Source of the DNA: an uncultured Ruminococcus sp.
GTDB lineage: Bacteria; Bacillota; Clostridia; Oscillospirales; Acutalibacteraceae
Assembly (NCBI GenBank): GCA_902803585.1
Contig: CADCQO010000177.1
Coordinates: forward strand, 1 to 5,105
Reading direction: 5' to 3'
Length of the DNA stretch: 5,105 nucleotides
In this document: positions 1 through 5,104 of the stretch, one piece after another
Position numbering within the stretch: the first letter of the stretch is position 1
How the letters are laid out: each line of letters starts with the position of its first letter
Program-made: the position numbers and the translations under genes
Notes under the pieces: generated by a model
The model's database searches: none
Seen by the model: only the letters and a program-made list of their open reading frames with translations
What the model was told of the DNA's origin: nothing

Positions 1-1
1 C

Positions 2-76
2 CGCATACGGGAAACTTTCGGTATGCAAGGAACACCGATACGGTTTGTTATCAGGGAACGCGGCGAGAAAAAATAG
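2..76 (+). CDS. der: Ribosome-assembly GTPase Der (EngA), C-terminal end only
   Basis: Only the last 24 codons and the TAG stop are inside the window; the gene enters from the left edge. The visible residues include RIRETFGMQGTPIRFVIRER, which matches the conserved end of the KH-like domain of Der, where the family shows a pattern of the type R-x-AFGFEGTPI followed by a basic tail. Der is a double-GTPase-domain protein that helps mature the 50S ribosomal subunit in the cytoplasm; both GTPase domains lie outside the window. The next gene, plsY, starts 25 bases after the stop with its own ribosome binding site and no terminator between them, so the two are probably co-transcribed. The der-plsY order is common in Firmicutes and supports the call. 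The identification rests on a short tail plus context. Confidence 0.85.
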   Translation, partial: RIRETFGMQGTPIRFVIRERGEKK

Positions 77-87
77 GGTAAAAAAAT

Positions 88-93
88 AAGAGG
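88..93 (+). promoter_or_regulatory. Ribosome binding site that sets the plsY start
   Basis: AAGAGG is the only Shine-Dalgarno-like stretch between der and plsY. Its last G is also the first base of an upstream in-frame GTG at 93, so that GTG cannot be the start. The next GTG, at 102, sits 8 bases downstream, which is ideal spacing. Confidence 0.75.
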
Positions 94-101
94 TGTTTTT
101 C

Positions 102-818
102 GTGGAAGAAATTACAGGATTTTTTTCGGTGTGCTGGCTGCAGATTATTATAGCGGCAGTGGTGTCCTATCTGGTCAGCAGTGTCAATACATCTATCATT
201 GTTACGCAGATTGTCATGCACAAGGATATTCGTACAATGGGCAGCGGTAATGCCGGCTTTACAAATGTACTGCGCTGTGTGGGCAAAGTACCTGCGGTTA
301 TTACATTTGTGGGCGATTTTCTGAAGGGTATCGTTTCCGTTACGCTCGCCATTCTTCTGATGATGACAGTGCAGGGAGAACAGGCAGACCTGTATCGGGG
401 ATATCTTCTGTACATAGCAGGCTTGTTTGCGGTTGTAGGACACACATTTCCGATTTACTACAAATTCAAGGGCGGTAAAGGCGTTGTTACGACTTTTGCT
501 GTTATGCTGATGACAGACTGGCGTACATTGGTCTGCGCCTTGCTGATTTTTGCTGTTTTCTTTATCATCTCTCATATTATTTCCGTGTGTGCTCTTGTCA
601 ATTTTACGCTGTATGCGTTTACAGCTTTTTTCTGGCGTTTTATGGACTATCGGAACGTAACATCATCTTTCTCAACGATACCGCACCCGACACTGCCGTT
701 TGTGATTTATTCGGCAGTAATCGCTTTGATGATCGGCGCTTTGGTTATTATCAGACACAAGGATAATATCAAACGGCTGCTGAACGGTACCGAGAAGAAG
801 ATCAAAGCCAAAAAGTGA
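102..818 (+). CDS. plsY: Acyl-phosphate:glycerol-3-phosphate acyltransferase PlsY
   Basis: PlsY is an integral membrane enzyme that moves the acyl chain of acyl-phosphate to the sn-1 position of glycerol-3-phosphate, giving lysophosphatidate, the first step of phospholipid synthesis in most Gram-positives. Starting at GTG 102 the protein has 238 residues; an in-frame GTG at 93 overlaps the ribosome binding site and is rejected. The family motifs are visible: GSGNAGFTNVLR at 47-58 (motif 1, glycine/asparagine-rich loop), GDFLKG at 71-76, and GHTFPIYYKFKGGKG at 113-127 (motif 2, substrate-binding loop). Hydrophobic segments lie near 13-38, 63-90, 101-120, 131-175 and 201-220, and the C-terminus is lysine-rich. 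Motif 1 reads GFTN where GATN is usual. The protein exceeds the roughly 200 residues typical of the family, mainly through a polar stretch before the last membrane segment and the basic tail. It probably shares a transcript with der and ends at a strong terminator. Confidence 0.95.
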   Translation: MEEITGFFSVCWLQIIIAAVVSYLVSSVNTSIIVTQIVMHKDIRTMGSGNAGFTNVLRCVGKVPAVITFVGDFLKGIVSVTLAILLMMTVQGEQADLYRGYLLYIAGLFAVVGHTFPIYYKFKGGKGVVTTFAVMLMTDWRTLVCALLIFAVFFIISHIISVCALVNFTLYAFTAFFWRFMDYRNVTSSFSTIPHPTLPFVIYSAVIALMIGALVIIRHKDNIKRLLNGTEKKIKAKK

Positions 819-829
819 CATCATTCTTC

Positions 830-881
830 TGCCCGCTGTTTTCTGCGAACTTCTTCGTAAAAAAACGGCGGGCAATTTTTT
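830..881 (+). terminator. Intrinsic terminator after plsY
   Basis: The left arm 830-842 (TGCCCGCTGTTTT) pairs with the right arm 862-874 (AAAACGGCGGGCA) over 13 base pairs with one G-U pair. The loop can fold further through GCGAA at 846-850 and TTCGT at 854-858. Six T residues follow at 876-881. The stem begins 12 bases after the plsY stop. It closes the der-plsY unit. Confidence 0.9.
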
Positions 882-905
882 GATTCCGGCATAGTATGTT
901 ATTGC

Positions 906-940
906 GAAATTCCTAAAAAATCCGATGGGAAATTTCTTTT
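906..940 (+). other. Weak AT-rich hairpin followed by TTTT
   Basis: GAAATTCC (906-913) can pair with GG (928-929) plus AATTTC (931-936), leaving one bulged A at 930, and TTTT follows at 937-940. The stem is A/T-rich and the loop is 14 bases. It may act as a back-up terminator behind the strong one or as an upstream regulatory element; chance is also plausible in such A/T-rich DNA. Confidence 0.3.
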
Positions 941-968
941 ACTGTACAAATAATCGTAGAAAATTTAC

Positions 969-997
969 TTGTAGTTATTTGCAAAATATGTTATAGT
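969..997 (+). promoter_or_regulatory. Sigma-A type promoter with extended -10 for the cvpA-like unit
   Basis: A -35 box TTGTAG (969-974) and a -10 box TATAGT (992-997) are separated by exactly 17 bases. TG at 989-990 one base before the -10 gives an extended -10 element. The predicted transcript begins near 1004, leaving a leader of about 35 bases before the ATG at 1039. Its position between a strong terminator and the next gene supports the call. Confidence 0.7.
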
Positions 998-1028
998 AAT
1001 AGAGTATCCTAAGATTATTGTAGAAAAC

Positions 1029-1035
1029 AGGTGAT
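1029..1035 (+). promoter_or_regulatory. Ribosome binding site of the CvpA-family gene
   Basis: AGGTGAT matches the AGGTGATC part of the anti-Shine-Dalgarno complement and sits just ahead of the ATG at 1039. It supports that start. Confidence 0.7.
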
Positions 1036-1038
1036 GTC

Positions 1039-1752
1039 ATGAATATTTGGCTGGATCTGGGTATAGCGGCACTGATTATACTTTTCGGCTATTCAGGTTA
1101 CAGGAGGGGTATTGTTTATATGGCTATCAATGTGGTGGGAACCATTGTGGCCATCATAGCCTCATCGTTTATAGCGTCTGCGCTGGCAAGGTTAGTATAT
1201 AATCTGGCGTTTAAGGAAAACATAGTTAACGGATTGACTGAAGCGACTGCGGGTATTTCTACCTCTGATTCCATGAAGGCTGCTGAGGAAACACTGAAAG
1301 CGGTGTCAAACTTCACGCTGAACGTCTTTAATCTTTTGGGTATTAACCAGACTTCTCTGGCAGATACGATCCATCATTCTGTGCTGGGCATTCCGGCTAC
1401 AGTAGAGGAAATGATTCGTCCCCATGCAATCAAAATGATTTCCAGTGTCATGACGATGGTTGTTTATCTGATTCTGATGGTGGTTGTCGCTTTTCTGGCA
1501 AGAAACTTTTCAAAAGGCATCAACAAAACACTGCTGGCAGGGCCGAACCGCTTGCTGGGTGCGCTGGTTGGTGTGGTAGAAGCAGTGTTTATTTCCATGC
1601 TGATTGTACTCATCGTTTACTTTGTCATGATGTTTGTTTCACCTGAAAACTGCAGTGCGATGAGAGAAAGCGTCAACCATACAATATTCTATCGCTTGAT
1701 TGAAAAAATCAGTTTGCCGAGTCTTATTACCTCTTGGATCTCATCTTTCTGA
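1039..1752 (+). CDS. CvpA-family integral membrane protein
   Basis: The 237-residue product fits the CvpA (colicin V production) family in layout. An N-terminal membrane helix (about 3-18) runs into GYSGYRRG at 17-24, the family's G-x-x-[RK]-G turn, followed by a second helix (about 26-53). Two further helices lie at about 135-154 and 176-200, and the conserved-looking AGPNRLLGALVGVVEA at 167-182 leads into the last one. Family members are inner-membrane proteins of poorly defined role, linked to colicin V secretion in E. coli and to envelope stress resistance elsewhere; no enzymatic activity is established. A polar, partly amphipathic region of about 75 residues (60-134) separates the two helix pairs. 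The gene has its own promoter and is followed after 44 bases by a phospholipid-synthesis gene with no terminator, so an envelope role is a fair inference. The family call rests on topology and short motifs. Confidence 0.8.
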   Translation: MNIWLDLGIAALIILFGYSGYRRGIVYMAINVVGTIVAIIASSFIASALARLVYNLAFKENIVNGLTEATAGISTSDSMKAAEETLKAVSNFTLNVFNLLGINQTSLADTIHHSVLGIPATVEEMIRPHAIKMISSVMTMVVYLILMVVVAFLARNFSKGINKTLLAGPNRLLGALVGVVEAVFISMLIVLIVYFVMMFVSPENCSAMRESVNHTIFYRLIEKISLPSLITSWISSF

Positions 1753-1757
1753 ATGAA

Positions 1758-1782
1758 CTTTTCTATTTCTTTTAGAAAGGAG
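1758..1782 (+). promoter_or_regulatory. Hairpin enclosing the ribosome binding site of the phosphatidyltransferase gene
   Basis: CTTTTCTA (1758-1765) can pair with TAGAAAGG (1773-1780) over 8 base pairs with one G-U pair and a 7-base loop. The right arm contains most of the Shine-Dalgarno sequence AGAAAGGAG (1774-1782). The distance from that sequence to the ATG at 1797 is 14 bases, longer than usual, and there is no alternative in-frame start closer to it. The pairing is seen in the sequence; any effect on translation is inference. Confidence 0.45.
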
Positions 1783-1796
1783 CGTTTACCGGCAAT

Positions 1797-2399
1797 ATGG
1801 GACCATCCTTAAAAAAGAATCTGACGATTCCCAACGTTCTGACGGTTCTGCGGATGATCATTATTATTCCGCTGACCAAATTTCTGTTGAAACAGGACTT
1901 TATAATGGCAGGAATTATGATATTGCTGTCGGCTTTGAGTGATATGCTTGACGGCTTGCTGGCAAGAAAGCTTCACCAGATCACCAATCTTGGCAAGATT
2001 CTGGATCCCATTGCTGATAAGCTGACGCTGATGGCAGTTGTTATCTGTGTGAATGTCTTGTATCCGCATATTGCCCCCTTTATTGTTATATTGTTTTTTA
2101 AAGAGCTGCTGATGCTGGGAGGAGGGGCTGTTTTGCTCAAGCTGAAAGTCCGTCCGCCGGCAGCCAGATGGTACGGCAAGCTCTCTACCGTGATTTTTTA
2201 TACTTCTGTCGTAACACTGATACTGCTAAAAGCTGTCTGGAAATACACCAATGCAGTGCTGACGATTGTGCTGTTGGCTGTAACCACTGCTTTTATGCTG
2301 TTTTCATTGGTGATGTATACGGTTTTGTTTGTCCGGCTGGTGCAGGAACGAAACCGAAAGACAAAAGAAGAGTCAATATCTCCTAAAGTGACAGAATAA
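1797..2399 (+). CDS. CDP-alcohol phosphatidyltransferase (PgsA-like or CMP-forming cardiolipin synthase)
   Basis: This 200-residue membrane protein carries the complete catalytic signature of the CDP-alcohol phosphatidyltransferase family: D49-x2-D52-G53-x2-A56-R57-x8-G66-x3-D70-x3-D74. The aspartates bind the metal ions and the CDP-diacylglycerol substrate. The N-terminal TIPNVLTVLR (10-19) followed by a hydrophobic stretch ending in P25 is also typical. About six membrane segments are expected, and the C-terminus from about 184 is charged and cytoplasmic. Bacterial members near this size are usually phosphatidylglycerophosphate synthases (PgsA: CDP-diacylglycerol plus glycerol-3-phosphate). 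However, the segment after the active site reads KELLMLGGG and later WYGKLST, rather than the SREF-x-LR pattern of PgsA. This resembles the [RK]D-x-LLGG...GK-x-T arrangement of CMP-forming cardiolipin synthases, so that role is a real alternative. The family is certain; the acceptor substrate is not. Confidence 0.92.
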   Translation: MGPSLKKNLTIPNVLTVLRMIIIIPLTKFLLKQDFIMAGIMILLSALSDMLDGLLARKLHQITNLGKILDPIADKLTLMAVVICVNVLYPHIAPFIVILFFKELLMLGGGAVLLKLKVRPPAARWYGKLSTVIFYTSVVTLILLKAVWKYTNAVLTIVLLAVTTAFMLFSLVMYTVLFVRLVQERNRKTKEESISPKVTE

Positions 2400-2403
2400 A
2401 AAA

Positions 2404-2432
2404 TAGACATTCCGGCTTGTTTGTGATACTAT
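2404..2432 (+). promoter_or_regulatory. Probable promoter of the Clp ATPase gene with an overlapping palindrome
   Basis: A -35-like TAGACA (2404-2409) and a -10-like TACTAT (2427-2432) are 17 bases apart, with TG at 2424-2425 giving an extended -10. The -10 box is only a partial match. A perfect inverted repeat ATACT-ATA-AGTAT (2426-2438) covers the -10 and could be an operator or just A/T-rich chance. I found no CtsR heptad repeat (GGTCAAA) and no CIRCE element here. The leader before the ATG at 2500 would be about 60 bases. No clear terminator follows the preceding gene, so read-through from upstream is possible. Confidence 0.5.
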
Positions 2433-2483
2433 AAGTATATGTCTTTTGCATAAATCACCAAGCCTGATGTCATGTGAAGGAAA

Positions 2484-2491
2484 GGAAGGAG
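2484..2491 (+). promoter_or_regulatory. Ribosome binding site that sets the Clp ATPase start
   Basis: GGAAGGAG lies 8 bases before the ATG at 2500 within a purine-rich stretch. The in-frame ATG at 2446 has no Shine-Dalgarno sequence ahead of it and lies only a few bases from the predicted transcript start, so the 18 codons from 2446 are leader. Confidence 0.85.
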
Positions 2492-2499
2492 AAGAAAAT

Positions 2500-4827
2500 A
2501 TGATGCTTTGCAGCAGATGCAACAAAAGACCCGCTGTGGTATTTGTTTCTCACACGACAGATTCATCGGATTCTGTCGGTTATTGTTTGACTTGCGCCAA
2601 AGAAATGGGGATTAAACCGGTAACAGATATTATGGAGAAAATGGGAATTTCCGAAGATGATCTCGATTTGATGCAGAGTCAGATGGGAGAACTGATGGAA
2701 TCCGGTCTGGTTCCTGAAAATATGGATGAGCTGCTGGGTTCTCAGGAGAATTCTGAGGAAAATCAGGAAAACGAAGATGATGATTTCAGCCGCGGCGGTG
2801 CACCCGCATTCCCGCCATTCTTTAAAAATCTTTTTTCAGGTGCTGTTCCTCAAAAGAAAGGCTCCGGTAAAGAAGAAAGCAGTAAGCGGGACGAAGGCAA
2901 ATCTCCGAAGAAAAAGAAACGCAAACACCTCGATGCGTATTGTACCGACCTGACCGCCAAGGCAAGGGAAGGTAAACTGGACAGAATTATTGGCAGAGAT
3001 AAGGAACTGGATCGTGTTATTCAGATTCTGAGTAGAAGAACCAAAAATAATCCTTGCCTGATTGGTGAACCGGGTGTCGGTAAAACAGCGATTGCGGAAG
3101 GTCTCGCACTGAGAATTGCCGCTGGAAATGTGCCGATGCGCCTGCAGAAAAAAGAAATTCATCTTCTGGATATGACTGCACTGGTAGCAGGTACACAGTT
3201 CAGAGGACAGTTTGAAAGCAGAATCAAGGGACTGATTGAAGAAGTTAAGGCGGACGGCAATGTTATTCTGTTTATTGACGAGGTGCACAGTCTTGTCGGT
3301 ACAGGTGATGCAGAAGGTTCTATGAATGCGGCCAATATCATGAAGCCCGCACTTTCCAGAGGAGAAATTCAGGTAATCGGTGCAACAACCTTCAACGAAT
3401 ATCGTAAGTATATTGAAAAAGATGCTGCTCTCGAACGCCGCTTCCAGCCTGTTACGGTAGCAGAGCCTTCTATTGGCGACACGATAGAAGTTATCAGCGG
3501 CATCAAGTCCTACTATGAAGATTATCATAAGGTACGTCTGGGAGATGATATTGTCCGAAAGGTAGCAATTCTTTCAGAAAGATACATCACAGACCGTTTT
3601 CTGCCCGATAAAGCAATTGATTTGTTGGATGAAGCCTGTACACATGCTTCGCTCCGCAATAAGGCGCTGGAAGAATTTGATAAAGAACGCATCAGACTGG
3701 CACAGCTGAAGGAACAGGAAGAACAGCTTGCTTCTGAAAGCGAAATCGACTATGAGAAACTGGCAACGGTTCGTTATGATATCGCCAAACTTGAAAAGCA
3801 GATGAGCGAAACAGACCAGAGTACCCTGACGATTGATGTTACCGAAGAGGATATTGCTCACGTCATTGAACTGTGGACAGGCATTCCTGCTTCAAAGGTG
3901 CAGGAGAACGAACTGAATAAGCTGGCTGATCTGGAAGAGAATCTCAAAAGCAAGGTGATTGGTCAGGATGAAGCGGTTCAGGCTCTGGCAGCGGCTGTCA
4001 AGCGCAGCAGAGTGCAGATCAGCCCACGCCGCAGGCCGGCTTCCTTTATCTTTGTAGGGCCCACAGGTGTCGGAAAAACAGAGCTTGTAAAGGTGCTGGC
4101 GGGCGAATTGTTCAATACACCTGAAACCCTCATTCGTCTGGATATGTCTGAGTACATGGAAAAGCATTCTGTTTCCAAGATCATCGGTTCACCTCCGGGA
4201 TATGTTGGTTATGAAGAGGCCGGACAAGTGACGGAGAAGGTCAGACGCAGACCCTATTCTGTTTTGCTGTTTGATGAGATTGAAAAGGCGCACCCCGATG
4301 TACTGAATATCCTGCTGCAGATTCTTGATGAAGGTGTTCTGACCGATGCACAGGGCAGAAAGGTCAATTTCAGCAATACAGTAATTGTAATGACTTCCAA
4401 TGCTGGCAGTGAACGCAAAGAAAATGCTTTGGGCTTTGCCAAGACAGAAGCTGAAGCAACGGCAGATAAGGTACGGGCAGCGTTGTCTGAATTTCTGCGT
4501 CCGGAGTTTCTGAGCAGACTGGACGAAATTATTATTTTCAGACATCTGACAGAAGAGGATTTTGTAGCCATTTCTGCGCTGATGCTGAACGAGTATATAG
4601 ATACACTCAAAGAAAAGGGCATTGTCTTTACATTTGACGAAAAGGCACAGAAATGTCTGGCAAAAAAAGCATATGGCGGCAAGAGCGGTGCGAGAGATCT
4701 GAGAAATCTCATTCGCAAAGAAGTAGAGGACAAGATCGCAGCGGCGATTGTCAACAGCCGTCTGGGCGGTATTGCTGCGATTCATCTTACAGCAGAGGAC
4801 GATGCAGTCAAGCTGGATATTCTTTAA
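2500..4827 (+). CDS. ClpE/ClpC-type AAA+ unfoldase with an N-terminal zinc finger
   Basis: This class I Clp/Hsp100 ATPase unfolds proteins and should pass them to the ClpP peptidase. From ATG 2500 it has 775 residues; the ATG at 2446 lacks a ribosome binding site. Residues 1-37 form a four-cysteine zinc finger (C4, C7, C29, C32), as in ClpE, in place of the Clp-N repeats of ClpC. A linker (about 73-142) is acidic first (73-95) and lysine-rich later (118-142). AAA domain 1 has Walker A GEPGVGKT (189-196), Walker B ending D260-E261, and arginines R313-R314. A short coiled-coil middle domain spans about 388-440. AAA domain 2 has Walker A GPTGVGKT (520-527), Walker B VLLFDE (588-593), sensor asparagine N634 and sensor-2 R732. 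The loop L644-G645-F646 matches the ClpP-docking [LIV]-G-[FL] tripeptide, which ClpB lacks. All key ATPase residues are intact. It is longer than typical ClpE mainly because of the linker. No mcsA/mcsB/ctsR neighbours are visible. Confidence 0.92.
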   Translation: MMLCSRCNKRPAVVFVSHTTDSSDSVGYCLTCAKEMGIKPVTDIMEKMGISEDDLDLMQSQMGELMESGLVPENMDELLGSQENSEENQENEDDDFSRGGAPAFPPFFKNLFSGAVPQKKGSGKEESSKRDEGKSPKKKKRKHLDAYCTDLTAKAREGKLDRIIGRDKELDRVIQILSRRTKNNPCLIGEPGVGKTAIAEGLALRIAAGNVPMRLQKKEIHLLDMTALVAGTQFRGQFESRIKGLIEEVKADGNVILFIDEVHSLVGTGDAEGSMNAANIMKPALSRGEIQVIGATTFNEYRKYIEKDAALERRFQPVTVAEPSIGDTIEVISGIKSYYEDYHKVRLGDDIVRKVAILSERYITDRFLPDKAIDLLDEACTHASLRNKALEEFDKERIRLAQLKEQEEQLASESEIDYEKLATVRYDIAKLEKQMSETDQSTLTIDVTEEDIAHVIELWTGIPASKVQENELNKLADLEENLKSKVIGQDEAVQALAAAVKRSRVQISPRRRPASFIFVGPTGVGKTELVKVLAGELFNTPETLIRLDMSEYMEKHSVSKIIGSPPGYVGYEEAGQVTEKVRRRPYSVLLFDEIEKAHPDVLNILLQILDEGVLTDAQGRKVNFSNTVIVMTSNAGSERKENALGFAKTEAEATADKVRAALSEFLRPEFLSRLDEIIIFRHLTEEDFVAISALMLNEYIDTLKEKGIVFTFDEKAQKCLAKKAYGGKSGARDLRNLIRKEVEDKIAAAIVNSRLGGIAAIHLTAEDDAVKLDIL

Positions 4828-4896
4828 CCTGCGTGCTCCGGCAGTTTTCCGTCTTTGAGCATGAAGGCGGAGAAATTATCCTACACAACCGAAAAT

Positions 4897-4939
4897 CGTA
4901 CAGCCGAAGGGGATTTTTAAAGGCATCTTCGGCTGTATG
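4897..4939 (+). terminator. Long hairpin after the Clp ATPase gene, candidate terminator
   Basis: TACAGCCGAAG (4899-4909) and CTTCGGCTGTA (4927-4937) are exact inverse complements. A G-U and a C-G pair extend the stem to 13 base pairs (4897-4939), around a 17-base loop. Only a weak T run (4945-4948) follows, after five A residues, so it is not a textbook intrinsic terminator. It lies about 70 bases after the stop at 4827 and before the tRNA promoter. On the opposite strand the stem is followed by a four-T run as well, so it could act in either direction. Confidence 0.5.
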
Positions 4940-4968
4940 AAAAATTTTAAAAAAAATCAAAAAAAGGC

Positions 4969-4997
4969 TTGACATTTTCATGACGGCATAGTATAAT
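4969..4997 (+). promoter_or_regulatory. Perfect-consensus sigma-A promoter for tRNA-Gln with an UP-like A/T tract
   Basis: TTGACA (4969-4974) and TATAAT (4992-4997) are both exact consensus hexamers separated by the optimal 17 bases. The bases just upstream (4940-4965) are almost purely A and T with phased A runs, as in an UP element that contacts the RNA polymerase alpha subunits. Transcription should start near 5004, about 27 bases before the mature tRNA. This strength is typical of stable-RNA genes. Confidence 0.93.
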
Positions 4998-5003
4998 AAA
5001 TAC

Positions 5004-5017
5004 TGTTCTGAGGAACA
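5004..5017 (+). other. Small hairpin in the tRNA-Gln 5' leader
   Basis: TGTTC (5004-5008) and GAACA (5013-5017) are exact inverse complements around a TGAG tetraloop. The hairpin would sit at the very 5' end of the tRNA precursor, upstream of the RNase P cleavage point at 5031. A role is not known; five base pairs can arise by chance. Confidence 0.35.
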
Positions 5018-5030
5018 CAAAACAAAATAT

Positions 5031-5104
5031 TGCGGAATTGTGTAACGGTAGCACGACAGACTCTGACTCTGTTTGTTGGGGTTCGAATCCCTATTCCGCA
5101 GCCA
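5031..5104 (+). tRNA. tRNA-Gln, anticodon CUG
   Basis: A full cloverleaf can be drawn. The acceptor stem TGCGGAA (5031-5037) pairs with TTCCGCA (5094-5100) over 7 base pairs. The D stem is GTG/CAC (5040-5042 and 5052-5054) with GG in the loop. The anticodon stem ACAGA/TCTGT (5056-5060 and 5068-5072) encloses loop CTCTGAC, placing anticodon CTG at 5063-5065, which reads CAG glutamine codons. The T arm has loop TTCGAAT (5082-5088). Discriminator G is at 5101 and CCA is encoded (5102-5104). The U1-A72 end pair is the feature GatCAB recognises in bacterial tRNA-Gln that is first charged with glutamate, the usual Gram-positive route. The gene has its own very strong promoter. Further tRNA genes may follow past the right edge, where only one base remains. 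Confidence 0.96.

Noticed and set aside
51..575. 174-residue open frame on the minus strand opposite plsY
   Set aside because: It lies fully antisense to a convincing PlsY gene, is rich in His, Asn, Cys and Gln without a recognisable domain, and has no supporting promoter or ribosome binding site that I can see.
2404..2443. Possible terminator after the phosphatidyltransferase gene from GACAT/ATGTC pairing followed by TTTT
   Set aside because: The outer stem is only five base pairs around a 28-base loop, which is too weak; the region reads better as a promoter.
2836..3528. 230-residue open frame on the minus strand within the Clp gene
   Set aside because: It is antisense to the conserved AAA domain 1 and its composition (many Phe, Asn, Cys, Ile) is what the reverse frame of a lysine/glutamate-rich gene gives.
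4189..4785. 198-residue and overlapping 166-residue minus-strand frames opposite AAA domain 2
   Set aside because: Two mutually overlapping frames antisense to a conserved domain, with no family motif, are shadows of the real gene.
2500..4827. Classifying the Clp protein as ClpB disaggregase
   Set aside because: It has the L-G-F ClpP-docking tripeptide at 644-646, only a short middle domain, and a zinc finger in place of the Clp-N domain, all of which point to ClpE/ClpC.
4832..4863. Hairpin CGTGCTC/GAGCATG just after the Clp gene as its terminator
   Set aside because: Seven base pairs including a G-U pair, an 18-base loop and no T run make it a poor terminator candidate.
4653..4940. 95-residue plus-strand frame overlapping the Clp 3' end and the intergenic region
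   Set aside because: Most of it is out of frame inside the Clp gene, and it runs through the hairpin without any recognisable protein motif.
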